From Cohnella zeiphila (GTDB lineage: Bacteria > Bacillota > Bacilli > Paenibacillales > Paenibacillaceae): a stretch of DNA of 64,000 bases. The notes beneath the pieces were generated by a model, which worked only from the letters and a program-made list of their open reading frames with translations, had not been told where the DNA came from and made no database searches. Positions 32,740 through 41,566 of the stretch are shown one piece after another. The stretch spans positions 62,001 through 126,000 of the forward strand of contig NZ_JACJVO010000028.1 of assembly GCF_014212055.1 (NCBI RefSeq), in the 5' to 3' direction. Every line of letters starts with the position of its first letter. Positions within the stretch are counted from its first letter, which is position 1. The position numbers and the translations under genes were made by a program.

Positions 32740-34251
32740 GTGAGCCGCAAGCCCAATATTCTGCTCATTACGAGCGATCAACAGCATTGGAATACGATCG
32801 GTTCTTTCCAGCCGGAGATCTCGACGCCGAATTTGGACCGGCTTGTCAAAGAAGGAACGACATTCACCAGAGCCTATTGTCCGAACCCGACTTGCACGCC
32901 GACACGAAGCTCGCTGATCACCGGGCAGTACCCGAGCCAACACGGCGCCTGGTCGCTCGGAACGAAGCTGTCGGAGAAGGCCCATACGGTCGGCGAGGAT
33001 TTCCTCCTGGCCGGATACGAGACGGCTCTGATCGGCAAGGCGCATTTCCAGCCGCTCGCTTCGACCGAAGAATATCCGTCCATCGAATCGTACCCGCTGC
33101 TGCAGGATCTGGACTACTGGCGGAGCTTCGACGAGACTTTCTACGGCTTCCGGCATGTCGAGTTGGCCCGGAACCATACGAACGAGGCCCACGCCGGGCA
33201 ACACTACGCGATCTGGCTGGAAGAGAAGGGATGCCTCCATTGGCGCGACTACTTCCGGCCGCCGACCGGCACCATGGACAAGAAGCACCTCCACCATTGG
33301 CCGATTCCGGAGGAATTCCACTACGACGCCTGGATCGCCGAGCGCACCAACGCGCTGCTGGAACGCTACAAGCAGGAGAACCGGCCGTTCCTGCTATGGG
33401 CGAGCTTCTTCGATCCGCACCCGCCGTATCTGGTTCCGGAACCATGGGATACGATGTACGACCCGCAGAAGCTGACGCTGCGGGGATTGCAGGAAGAAGA
33501 GCACGAAGCAAATCCGCCGCACTTCCGCCTAACCCAGCAGGAGAACCCGGATTTTTCCGCCTACCGCGAGTCGGGCTTCGGCATGCACGGCTTCCGGTCG
33601 CACTTGCATCGGGAAGAGGAGCTGCGCAAGAACGTGGCTGTTTATTACGGCATGACGAGCCTGATGGACAAATATATCGGGCGCATTCTCGATAAGCTCG
33701 ACGAACTCGGCCTGGCGGAAGACACGCTGGTCGTCTTCACGTCCGACCACGGTCATCTGTTCGGGCAGCACGGTTTGATCGCCAAGGGACCGTTCCACTA
33801 CGAAGATCTGATCCGCGTGCCGCTGATCGCGCGATACCCCGGGCGGGTGCCGGCCGGCCGTCTGTCGTCGTCGATGCAATCGCTGGTCGACATTGCGCCT
33901 ACGCTGCTCGGCCATGCGGGGCTTCCGATCCCCGCCGCGATGACGGGCAAGGACCAGACCGAGGTGTGGAACGGCAAGCGAGAATCGGTTCGGGACCATA
34001 TCCTGTGCGAGAATCATCACGAACCGACGACCATTCATTTGAAGACCTACGTCGACGAAAGATTCAAGCTGACCGTCTATTACAATCGGACGTACGGAGA
34101 ACTGTTCGACTTGCAAGAGGATCCGGACGAGGTGCGAAACCTGTGGGACGATCCGGCGCATGCGGCCTTGAAGTCGGAGCTGCTGCTTCGATACGCCTGG
34201 GCGGAGCTGGGCAAGGAGCCGCTGCCGATGCCCAGAATATCCGGCGCCTGA
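32740..34251 (+). CDS. Sulfatase 3 (Cys-type, cytoplasmic)
   Basis: A 503-residue sulfatase starting at GTG 32740, 17 bases after the previous gene. The maturation motif is CTPTR with Cys at residue 52 (NPTCTPTRSSLITGQYPSQH). Metal-binding segments are NILLITSDQQHWNT and VVFTSDHGHLFGQHGL, and a substrate-site IAKGPFHYEDLIRVPLI follows. No signal peptide. The C-terminal ELFDLQEDPDEVRNLWDD is a standard sulfatase tail. It belongs to the same run as sulfatases 1 and 2 and needs the upstream FGE. Confidence 0.92.
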   Translation: MSRKPNILLITSDQQHWNTIGSFQPEISTPNLDRLVKEGTTFTRAYCPNPTCTPTRSSLITGQYPSQHGAWSLGTKLSEKAHTVGEDFLLAGYETALIGKAHFQPLASTEEYPSIESYPLLQDLDYWRSFDETFYGFRHVELARNHTNEAHAGQHYAIWLEEKGCLHWRDYFRPPTGTMDKKHLHHWPIPEEFHYDAWIAERTNALLERYKQENRPFLLWASFFDPHPPYLVPEPWDTMYDPQKLTLRGLQEEEHEANPPHFRLTQQENPDFSAYRESGFGMHGFRSHLHREEELRKNVAVYYGMTSLMDKYIGRILDKLDELGLAEDTLVVFTSDHGHLFGQHGLIAKGPFHYEDLIRVPLIARYPGRVPAGRLSSSMQSLVDIAPTLLGHAGLPIPAAMTGKDQTEVWNGKRESVRDHILCENHHEPTTIHLKTYVDERFKLTVYYNRTYGELFDLQEDPDEVRNLWDDPAHAALKSELLLRYAWAELGKEPLPMPRISGA

Positions 34252-34284
34252 GCCTTTGCCAAGCCGCGGGAAGGAGGAAATTCG

Positions 34285-35643
34285 GTGAGCGTGAACGGAA
34301 GAGAAGTCGGCCCTGAGGGGACGCTGCCGCGGTTGACTCCGCGTCCGCCGCTCGGCTGGAACAGCTTCGATTGCTACGGCTGCGCAGCGTCGGAGGAAGC
34401 GCTGCTCATCAATGCCGAAGCGATGGCCAAGCTTCTGAAGCCGTCGGGCTACGAATATTTCGTTGTAGACAACGGCTGGTTCGCAGAGTACGAGCTCGCA
34501 GAGGGGAGCCGCTATCCTGCCGTTCGTCATGCGGACGACGTGAATTTGGACGAATACGGGAGGCTGCAGCCGTCGCAATGCTATTTTCCCAGCGGAATCA
34601 GGCGGCTGATCGACCGCGTGCACGAGCTGGGGTTGAAATTCGGCATCCATGTGATGAGAGGCATCCCCCGCAAAGCGGTCGCGCTGAACCTGCCCGTGTA
34701 CGGAACGACTTATCGGGCTTCGGATATTGCCGATCCGGCGGACATTTGCACTTGGTGCCCCTACAATTACGGCGTCAATATGGATCATCCGGGGGCGCAA
34801 CCCTTCTACGATTCCTGGATCCATATGCTGGCCGAATGGGGCGTCGACTTCATCAAAGCGGACGATATCACCGGACATCCGCGCGAGATCGAAGCGATCT
34901 CGAAGGCGATCCGCACCTCGGGAAGGGACATCGTGCTTAGTCTGTCACCGGGAGGCCAGACGACGCCGAAGAACATGGACGTCTACCGGCAGGCGAACCT
35001 GCTGCGGACGACGCGCGATATATGGGATAATCGGGCCGATCTGGATAAAGCGTTCCATGCCTGGCATGCCTATAACGAGTTCCGGCAGGAGGGCTTCTGG
35101 CTGGATCTGGACATGATTCCGTTCGGCCATCTGCAGCTGTGGAAGCCCCGAACCGACGGCGCGTCGTACGAAGAGAGCGCGGCGGAGGAGCAGCTAAGCG
35201 GGAAAGGCCACGAGCGGATGAGCGGACTGTCGGCGAACCAAAAGCGGACCTTTATTACGATTCGCGCCTTGGCGGCTTCCCCGCTCTTCATGGGCGGAGA
35301 CCTGCCGACCTCCGACGAATTTTCGATCTCGCTGATTACGAATCCGGACATTCTGGCTTGCAATCAGAACGGCGTCATGGGTTTCCGGGCGCATGAAGAC
35401 AAAGGAATCGAGGTTTGGAAAACACCCGGCCGTTCGGACACGGGTGCAGGCTGGATCGGCATCTTCAACCGAACGACGGAGACGCAGAAGGTACGTTTGA
35501 AGCTGGGGCAGCTGGCCTTGAACAATTCGGGGGCGACTTCGATTCGTTCGATCTGGCCGACGCCTTCGCACAAGCTGCTTAACGGCGTCTTGTCCGCTGA
35601 GATCGAAGGGGACGGCGTGCTGTTCCTGCACTATCAAGAATAG
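34285..35643 (+). CDS. GH27-like glycoside hydrolase (alpha-galactosidase-like)
   Basis: A 452-residue (beta/alpha)8-barrel enzyme starting at GTG 34285 behind AAGGAGG. The GH27/GH36-clan start is PPLGWNSFDCYG near residue 20, followed by YFVVDNGWFA and GIHVMRGIPR. The likely nucleophile is Asp193 in DFIKADDI, and the acid/base is a candidate in TTRDIWDNRADLD. A C-terminal beta-domain ends the chain. No signal peptide is visible, so it would act on imported oligosaccharides together with the surrounding sulfatases. The closest activity is removal of alpha-galactosyl (or related alpha-L-arabinopyranosyl) residues, but the active-site loops differ enough from typical GH27 enzymes to leave specificity open. 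Confidence 0.8.
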   Translation: MSVNGREVGPEGTLPRLTPRPPLGWNSFDCYGCAASEEALLINAEAMAKLLKPSGYEYFVVDNGWFAEYELAEGSRYPAVRHADDVNLDEYGRLQPSQCYFPSGIRRLIDRVHELGLKFGIHVMRGIPRKAVALNLPVYGTTYRASDIADPADICTWCPYNYGVNMDHPGAQPFYDSWIHMLAEWGVDFIKADDITGHPREIEAISKAIRTSGRDIVLSLSPGGQTTPKNMDVYRQANLLRTTRDIWDNRADLDKAFHAWHAYNEFRQEGFWLDLDMIPFGHLQLWKPRTDGASYEESAAEEQLSGKGHERMSGLSANQKRTFITIRALAASPLFMGGDLPTSDEFSISLITNPDILACNQNGVMGFRAHEDKGIEVWKTPGRSDTGAGWIGIFNRTTETQKVRLKLGQLALNNSGATSIRSIWPTPSHKLLNGVLSAEIEGDGVLFLHYQE

Positions 35644-35655
35644 GAGTGGATTCGC

Positions 35656-37005
35656 ATGGCCAAAAGAGCTTCGCAGCCGAACGTAATCGTGTTCTTCACG
35701 GATCAGCAGCGCTGGGATACGACCGGCGCGCATGGCAACCCGCTGGGATTGACGCCCAACTTCGACCGGATGGCGGCAGGCGGAACGCATCTGTACCATT
35801 CCTTCACCTGCCAGCCGGTGTGCGGTCCCGCGCGTTCGGTGTTCCAATCGGGCCTGTACCCGACGACGACGGGGTGCTACCGCAACAAAATTCCGCTTCC
35901 GGATGGGACCAAGACGCTGGCGCACTATTTCCGCGAAGCGGGCTATAAGACCGGGTATATCGGCAAATGGCATCTGGCGGACGAGAACCCGGTGACGGAG
36001 CGGGGGCGCGGCGGTTATGAATATTGGCTCGCGGCCAACGCGCTGGAGATGACCTCCGATTCGTACGACGCCGTCGTCTTCGATAACGACAACGAGCTCG
36101 TGAAGCTGCCTGGATATCGCGTGGACGCCTTGACGGATGCGGCGATCCGGTTTATCGACGCGGAGCAGGAGCAGCCGTTTTTCCTCTTCCTGTCGTTCCT
36201 GGAGCCCCATCATCAGAATCATCGGGACGATTATCCTTCGCCCGACGTCTATCGCGATTCGTACACCGGGCGATGGACCCCGCCGGATCTGGCAGCCCTC
36301 GGGGGCACAAGCGCGCAGCACCTGGGCGGCTACTACGGGATGGTGAAGCGGCTCGACGAAGCGCTCGGGAGACTCTTTGACGCCGTCAAGAGTCTGGGGC
36401 TTGCCGACGATACGATTATTTTGTTCACGTCCGACCACGGCTGCCACTTCAAGACGCGCAACAGCGAATACAAACGTTCGTGTCACGAGAGCTCAATCCG
36501 AGTGCCGACGGCGGCGATCGGACCGGGATTCAACAGCCGGGGACAAATCCGCGAGCTCGTCAGCTTGATCGACCTGGCGCCGACGCTGCTGGACGCGGCA
36601 GGCATTCCCGTTCCGGACGTTATGCAGGGCCGGTCGATTCTGCCATTGCTGCGCCGGGAAACCAAGGAGTGGCCGGACGACGTCTACATTCAGATCAGCG
36701 AAGCGCAGGTCGGCCGGGCAATTCGTACTTCTCGTTGGAAATATTCCGTATCCTCGCCCGATCCGATCCGGGATTCTCCCTCCTCCGACGTTTACCATGA
36801 GGAGTATCTCTACGATCTTCAGGCGGACCCGTACGAGCTGACGAACCTGATCGGCTTCGAATCCCATCAAGAGGTAACGGCCGCATTGCGGGAACGGCTG
36901 CTCAGGCGCATGGCCGAGGCCGGCGAACGGCCGGCGCGGATCGAGCCGGCGGAGAGCAAGCGGAGCGGGCAGCGGCGCGTGTCGGAAGCCGAAGTCCGCT
37001 TATAA
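35656..37005 (+). CDS. Sulfatase 4 (Cys-type, cytoplasmic)
   Basis: A 449-residue sulfatase. The maturation motif is CGPAR with Cys at residue 56 (CQPVCGPARSVFQSGLYPTT). Metal ligands lie in NVIVFFTDQQRWDTTG and LFTSDHGCHFKTRN. The HHQNHRDD segment near residue 190 is typical of a subset of sulfatases acting on monosaccharide units. It begins 12 bases after the glycosidase stop (AGGAGTG ribosome binding site) and has no signal peptide. The C-terminus is Arg/Glu-rich. Confidence 0.92.
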   Translation: MAKRASQPNVIVFFTDQQRWDTTGAHGNPLGLTPNFDRMAAGGTHLYHSFTCQPVCGPARSVFQSGLYPTTTGCYRNKIPLPDGTKTLAHYFREAGYKTGYIGKWHLADENPVTERGRGGYEYWLAANALEMTSDSYDAVVFDNDNELVKLPGYRVDALTDAAIRFIDAEQEQPFFLFLSFLEPHHQNHRDDYPSPDVYRDSYTGRWTPPDLAALGGTSAQHLGGYYGMVKRLDEALGRLFDAVKSLGLADDTIILFTSDHGCHFKTRNSEYKRSCHESSIRVPTAAIGPGFNSRGQIRELVSLIDLAPTLLDAAGIPVPDVMQGRSILPLLRRETKEWPDDVYIQISEAQVGRAIRTSRWKYSVSSPDPIRDSPSSDVYHEEYLYDLQADPYELTNLIGFESHQEVTAALRERLLRRMAEAGERPARIEPAESKRSGQRRVSEAEVRL

Positions 37006-37033
37006 GCAAGGAGCGGTCAAGAGGGGAAGGCCC

Positions 37034-37885
37034 ATGATCGAATATGGCCATGAAAACGCCGAATACTTGTACCACACGCCCTCCGAATTTGAAAAAAGCG
37101 GAGGATTGTGGGCCATTCGGGCCGGTCGCAACAAAGCGAAACCCAATTACCAGGTGGGGCCTAAAGTGATCGAGTGCTATTCCGTGCATGCCGTGCTCGG
37201 CGGAAGCGTGACGCTTGCTTACGGCGACGGAGCCGTTCGGCTGAAAGGCGGCGATCTTTTCTGCTTATTCCCCGGGTTGCGCTACAGCTATCAATTGGCC
37301 GAGAATGAAGACCCGCTGCGCATGTATTGGCTGGCATTCCAAGGCGACCAGGCGGAGAGACTGGTGGAACGCATCGGATTCAGCCGGGAGGAGCCGTATG
37401 TGATCGGTCGATGGACGCAGGAGCACGAACGGACGATGATGTCCATTCACGGGCTGATGCGGGATCAAGCCGAATATGACGAAGCTCTGCTGCAGTTGAG
37501 ACTGTATCAGCTGTTCGTGACCATGTCCCGCCAGGCCGGAAGCCAGCCCAAAACTTTGAGGACGGCAGATTGGCTGGAACGAGGCATTCAGTATATGAAC
37601 ACGCATTATACGGAAAATATCGCGGTTGCGGACGTCGCGGAGGTAGCGGGCGTGCACCGATCACACCTCTATCAGGAGTGCATCAGACTGCTTGGAATCA
37701 GCCCGTTGCAATATATCATCAAGCTTCGCATGGAGAGAGGCGAGGAACTGTTGAGGAACAACGGGCTCAGCGTGACGGATATCGCATTGTCCGTCGGCTA
37801 TCCGGATCTATTCTCCTTCTCCCGGGCTTTCAGCAAGTATTACGGAATGTCGCCGACCCAATACCAGGCGCAGCAGACAAAATGA
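37034..37885 (+). CDS. AraC family transcriptional regulator
   Basis: A 283-residue regulator. It has an N-terminal cupin-type sensor (VTLAYGDGAVRLKGGDLFCL, MYWLAFQGDQAERLVERIGF) and C-terminal double helix-turn-helix (VADVAEVAGVHRSHLYQECI and DIALSVGYPDLFSFSRAFSK, then YYGMSPTQYQAQ). It closes the first operon half and lies upstream of the second importer. Direct repeats GATAAAC-N5-TCGAC at 37884-37900 and 37929-37945 sit between it and that importer and may be its operator. Confidence 0.9.
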   Translation: MIEYGHENAEYLYHTPSEFEKSGGLWAIRAGRNKAKPNYQVGPKVIECYSVHAVLGGSVTLAYGDGAVRLKGGDLFCLFPGLRYSYQLAENEDPLRMYWLAFQGDQAERLVERIGFSREEPYVIGRWTQEHERTMMSIHGLMRDQAEYDEALLQLRLYQLFVTMSRQAGSQPKTLRTADWLERGIQYMNTHYTENIAVADVAEVAGVHRSHLYQECIRLLGISPLQYIIKLRMERGEELLRNNGLSVTDIALSVGYPDLFSFSRAFSKYYGMSPTQYQAQQTK

Positions 37886-37945
37886 TAAACAATTATCGAC
37901 TCTCCAATCGCTAATTACTAGACAAATTGATAAACGACATTCGAC
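37884..37945 (+). promoter_or_regulatory. Candidate AraC operator direct repeats
   Basis: GATAAACAATTATCGAC (37884-37900) and GATAAACGACATTCGAC (37929-37945) agree at 13 of 17 positions and start 45 bp apart. Their position between the AraC gene and the second importer suggests regulation of the latter. Confidence 0.5.
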
Positions 37946-38027
37946 AAAATGATATTCTCCTATGAAAAAGGTCAGTGTAAAATCAAATCACAAAACCAAC
38001 AAATAAGGTTGGAATAGTAAGAAAAGC

Positions 38028-38082
38028 TGACCGGCCTACTGGAAGCCCCTTGAACGTTTGGCTTTTGTTCGAGGGGCTTTTT
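38028..38082 (+). promoter_or_regulatory. Structured leader: TGACCGG hairpin followed by terminator
   Basis: TGA-CCGG-CCTA-CTGG-A (38028-38043) is followed directly by a 13-bp hairpin AAGCCCCTTGAAC/GTTCGAGGGGCTT and TTTTTGA. The first part repeats the element at 24156-24172, with CCGG/CCGG replaced by CCGG/CTGG, which still pairs through a G-U. The hairpin ends about 30 bases before the second binding-protein gene. Confidence 0.6.
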
Positions 38083-38114
38083 GATTTCGGTCGGGCAACG
38101 AGGAGGGCATCGTC

Positions 38115-39677
38115 ATGATAGAGAAAAAGAGCAGATCATTGCTGCCGTTAACGCTGCTGATCGCCGCCGCGCTTTCGGCCTGCTCCGGCAGGGGCGCCGG
38201 AAACGCGGTACCGGAAGAGGGGGCGCCGAATCCGGCCGCGGACGACGGGAAGGAGAAGCTGGAGATCAGTTTGCTGGCGCCAACGTTCAAGGGCGGCGGC
38301 TGGCCGGATAACAACCACCCGACGATTCAGTATTTGGACAAGAAATTCAACATCGACCTGAAGGTGCAGTGGACGCCAGGATCGGGATACGAGGAGAAGC
38401 TGAACGTCATGGCGGCTTCCGGCGAGCTGCCGGACTTGTTCATCGGCTATGAGGATACCTTCCTCAAGTGGCAATCCCAAGGCGTATTCGTCGATCTGGC
38501 GCCTTATCTGAAAGACTACCCGAAGCTGGCTTCCGAGTTCCCGGAGGACATGATGAGCATTCTGAACCCGCCGGGCAAAATCTACGGATTTCCTAAATAC
38601 AGCGAGCCCTACCAGGCCTCTCTCATCGTCAGGGAGGATTGGCTTAACAATCTGGGCCTTCCGAAGCCGGATGCGAGCAAGTTTACCGTCGACGAATTCT
38701 ATCGGATCGCCAAAGCGTTCGCGAAGGACGATCCCGACGGCGACGGCAAAGCGGATACGGTCGGGTTCACGCTGGGAGCGGCGGTCCAAGATGCCGGCTT
38801 TGATGGCGGGGAGACGCTGGAGGCGGCGTTCGGGCTTGCCAACGGCTGGAAGGAAGCCGACGGCAAGCTCGTTCCCAGGCAGACGCAGAGCGAGGAATGG
38901 AAGGCTTACCTCGGCTTTTTGGCCAACGCGTACAAGGAAGGCGTGCTCGACCGGGACTTCGCGACGAATACCGGAGATATCGTCAAGGAGAAAGCGGGCG
39001 GCGGCAAGCTGGGCATTACCGCCCAGAATTTTACGCTGATCAACCGTACGAACAAACAGGCACAAGCCATTGATCCGAAGGCTCATTTCGTTCCCGTCGC
39101 GCCGCCGATCGGTCCCTCGGGTCTGAGGGGCAACGCGGGTCAGACGGTTGGAGATACAAAGATCGTCCTGAACGCCGACATAAGCGAACAGAAGCGCCAG
39201 CGCGTGCTGAAGCTGCTCGATTGGTGGATCACGGAGGAAGGCAGCAACGTGATGAAGGACAGCGTCGAAGGGATCATGTACGAGACAACGTCGGACGGGA
39301 CGGTCACGCTGACAGAACGCGGGAAAAAAGAAGCGGACAGTCTCGCGATTTTGAACAACTGGTTTTTCCGCAGCTCTTCGCTGAAGCACGACATCCATCA
39401 ATGGGACGATCCGAAGCTGACGGACGAATTTATCGCTTTCCAGAACGAATTGGCGAAATATCCTTGGACGAATCCCGGAGCGCCTTATGTCGTTTATTCT
39501 CCGACCTATATTAAGGATGCGGCGGATCTGAACACGAAGTTTATGGCAACGGCGATGAACATCATCGTAGGGCGCGAGCCTGTCGAGGATATCGACCGGG
39601 CGATCTCGGAATGGAGGGCGGGCGGTGGCGACGACATTATCCAAGAGGTCAACGACGCTTACGCCAAGCGCAAGTGA
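38115..39677 (+). CDS. Extracellular solute-binding lipoprotein (LipO type, second importer)
   Basis: A 520-residue lipoprotein: signal LLPLTLLIAAALSAC with the lipobox Cys near residue 20, then a Gly/Ala/Pro/Asp linker. The mature protein is of the large LipO/YtcQ group of solute-binding proteins (ISLLAPTFKGGGWPDNNHPT, GELPDLFIGYEDTFLKWQSQ, a DPDGDGKADTVGFTLG calcium-loop-like segment). ATG 38115 follows GAGGAGGGC. It is the first gene of a three-gene importer whose permeases follow, and stands behind a leader with terminator and AraC-type repeats. Ligand probably an oligosaccharide of the same glycan. Confidence 0.92.
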   Translation: MIEKKSRSLLPLTLLIAAALSACSGRGAGNAVPEEGAPNPAADDGKEKLEISLLAPTFKGGGWPDNNHPTIQYLDKKFNIDLKVQWTPGSGYEEKLNVMAASGELPDLFIGYEDTFLKWQSQGVFVDLAPYLKDYPKLASEFPEDMMSILNPPGKIYGFPKYSEPYQASLIVREDWLNNLGLPKPDASKFTVDEFYRIAKAFAKDDPDGDGKADTVGFTLGAAVQDAGFDGGETLEAAFGLANGWKEADGKLVPRQTQSEEWKAYLGFLANAYKEGVLDRDFATNTGDIVKEKAGGGKLGITAQNFTLINRTNKQAQAIDPKAHFVPVAPPIGPSGLRGNAGQTVGDTKIVLNADISEQKRQRVLKLLDWWITEEGSNVMKDSVEGIMYETTSDGTVTLTERGKKEADSLAILNNWFFRSSSLKHDIHQWDDPKLTDEFIAFQNELAKYPWTNPGAPYVVYSPTYIKDAADLNTKFMATAMNIIVGREPVEDIDRAISEWRAGGGDDIIQEVNDAYAKRK

Positions 39678-40596
39678 TTTGCCGGAGCGAAGGCGGCCGC
39701 CGCTGGCGAGTTTGAAACGGATGACGCCGTTTTACCTCATGATTCTTCCGGGTTTGCTGTTCTTCCTCTTATTCAAATATGTTCCCATGCTCGGCGTTGT
39801 CATCGCGTTCCAAAACTACAATCCGTTCCAAGGCTTTCAAGGAAGCGAGTGGGTCGGTCTTCAGCACTTCCGGGAGTTGTTCCAAGAACGAGACTTCCTT
39901 GTGCTGCTTCGCAATACGTTGTGGCTGAACCTGCTCGATCTTCTTCTGTTCTTCCCGATTCCGATCGTTCTGGCCGTCATGCTCGGCGAACTGCGTTCAA
40001 GACGGATGTCCGCGCTGATCCAGACGGTGATGTACGCGCCGCATTTCCTGTCCTGGGTCGTCATCGTCGGAGTGACGTTCGTCTTGTTCTCCGCCCAATC
40101 GGGCGGCGTGAACCAACTGCTGCAAGCGGCGGGTCTGCCCAGGCTGGAGGTGCTGACCGATCCGGCGGCGTTCCGGTGGGTATGGCTGCTGCAAAACATT
40201 TGGCAGGGCTCGGGATGGAGCGCCATCCTCTTCCTGGCGGCGCTGGCTTCCATCAATCCGACGCTCTATGAGGCGTCGCGAATCGACGGGGCGGGGCGGC
40301 TGCGGCAAATTTGGCATATTTCCCTGCCCGGACTGAAGCAGCTCATCGTCATCTTGTTTATTTTGCGGCTGGGACACTTTATGGATCTCGGGTTCGAGCA
40401 TATTCTCTTGCTGCAGAATCCGTTGAATATGAGCACCTCCGACGTGTTCGATACATTCGTCTACCGCAAGGGCATCGTGCGAGGGGACTTCAGCTATACG
40501 ACAGCCGTCGGCTTGTTCAAATCGCTTGTCGGCCTTCTGCTGGTCGTGATGTCCAACAAACTCGCTGCTCGCTCCGGACAGGAAGGAGTGATCTAA
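39625..40596 (+). CDS. ABC transporter permease (LplB type)
   Basis: A permease of up to 323 residues with six predicted spans starting MTPFYLMILPGLLFFLLFKY, and the EAA loop INPTLYEASRIDGAGRLRQI near residue 210. The start is uncertain: GTG 39625 overlaps the binding-protein gene by 53 bases and has GGAGGGCGG upstream; TTG 39679 and ATG 39718 are later in-frame choices. The long unstructured N-terminal extension favours one of the later starts, but the only good ribosome binding site belongs to GTG 39625. Confidence 0.88.
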   Translation: MATTLSKRSTTLTPSASDLPERRRPPLASLKRMTPFYLMILPGLLFFLLFKYVPMLGVVIAFQNYNPFQGFQGSEWVGLQHFRELFQERDFLVLLRNTLWLNLLDLLLFFPIPIVLAVMLGELRSRRMSALIQTVMYAPHFLSWVVIVGVTFVLFSAQSGGVNQLLQAAGLPRLEVLTDPAAFRWVWLLQNIWQGSGWSAILFLAALASINPTLYEASRIDGAGRLRQIWHISLPGLKQLIVILFILRLGHFMDLGFEHILLLQNPLNMSTSDVFDTFVYRKGIVRGDFSYTTAVGLFKSLVGLLLVVMSNKLAARSGQEGVI

Positions 40597-40597
40597 G

Positions 40598-41473
40598 ATG
40601 AATAGCCGTATCGGTCAAGATCGAAGGGACCGGCTGCCGGACATAGCCGTTTATGTCCTGTTGATCTTTGGGCTGGCCGCGGTTCTGCTTCCGCTGTTCT
40701 ATATCCTGGGCACGTCCTTCGCGCCGGAGAAGGAATACCTGACTCGCGGATTCTTCCTGCTGCCGAAGCAGTGGTCGCTCGAGGGCTACCGATACTTGCT
40801 GGGCAACCCCGGCTTTCTGTCCGCGGTCAGTCACGCAGCGGAGATCACCGTGATCGGTACGGCCATCAACATGCTGCTGACCACGCTGATGGCGTACGGC
40901 TTGTCGAAAAAGCAGCTCAAGGGCCGGTCCGTGGTGAACGGAATGGTTCTGTTCACGCTGCTGTTCTCCGGCGGCACGATACCGACCTATCTGGTGGTCA
41001 AGGGCCTCGGGCTGGTGAACAGCTATTGGGCGCTGTGGCTGACGTCGGCGATCGCTCCGTTTCATCTCATCGTCATGCGCGGATTTTTCCAAGCCGTCCC
41101 TGCCGAGCTCGAAGAAGCGGCCCGGATGGACGGGAGCGGCGAATGGCGACTGTTATGGAGCGTGATCGTCCCCTTGTCGCTCCCGGCGATCGCCACGTTC
41201 ACGCTGTTCTATGCCGTGCAGCATTGGAACACGTATTTTGCGGCGATCTTGTATATCAACGACAGCAGCCGCTGGCCATTGCAAGTTTTTCTGCGGCAGA
41301 TGCTGATCGAGGACGACACGAACGTCGGGAGATCGCTGGCCGAGACCGTTCATTACACCCCGGCTGCCAAAATGGCCGCAATTGTTTTGACGGCGCTGCC
41401 TTTGCTTGCGGTTTTTCCTTTCCTGCAAAAGTATTTCAACAAGGGGGTGCTGCTGGGTTCGATCAAAGGCTGA
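40598..41473 (+). CDS. Carbohydrate ABC transporter permease (YtcP type)
   Basis: A 291-residue permease, second half of the importer. Spans begin IAVYVLLIFGLAAVLLPLFY, and the EAA loop reads VPAELEEAARMDGSGEWRLL near residue 168. It ends FNKGVLLGSIKG, the typical YtcP/MalG C-terminus. AAGGAGTGATCTAAG precedes the ATG, one base after the previous stop. No ATPase gene follows. Confidence 0.93.
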   Translation: MNSRIGQDRRDRLPDIAVYVLLIFGLAAVLLPLFYILGTSFAPEKEYLTRGFFLLPKQWSLEGYRYLLGNPGFLSAVSHAAEITVIGTAINMLLTTLMAYGLSKKQLKGRSVVNGMVLFTLLFSGGTIPTYLVVKGLGLVNSYWALWLTSAIAPFHLIVMRGFFQAVPAELEEAARMDGSGEWRLLWSVIVPLSLPAIATFTLFYAVQHWNTYFAAILYINDSSRWPLQVFLRQMLIEDDTNVGRSLAETVHYTPAAKMAAIVLTALPLLAVFPFLQKYFNKGVLLGSIKG

Positions 41474-41566
41474 CCCGCCGCGACGGGTGATCGGGGCGAG
41501 ATTCGGATCCTGTCCCGTGAGACGCAGGAATGCGATGTCCACAACGAATACAAGGAGGCAAATGAG

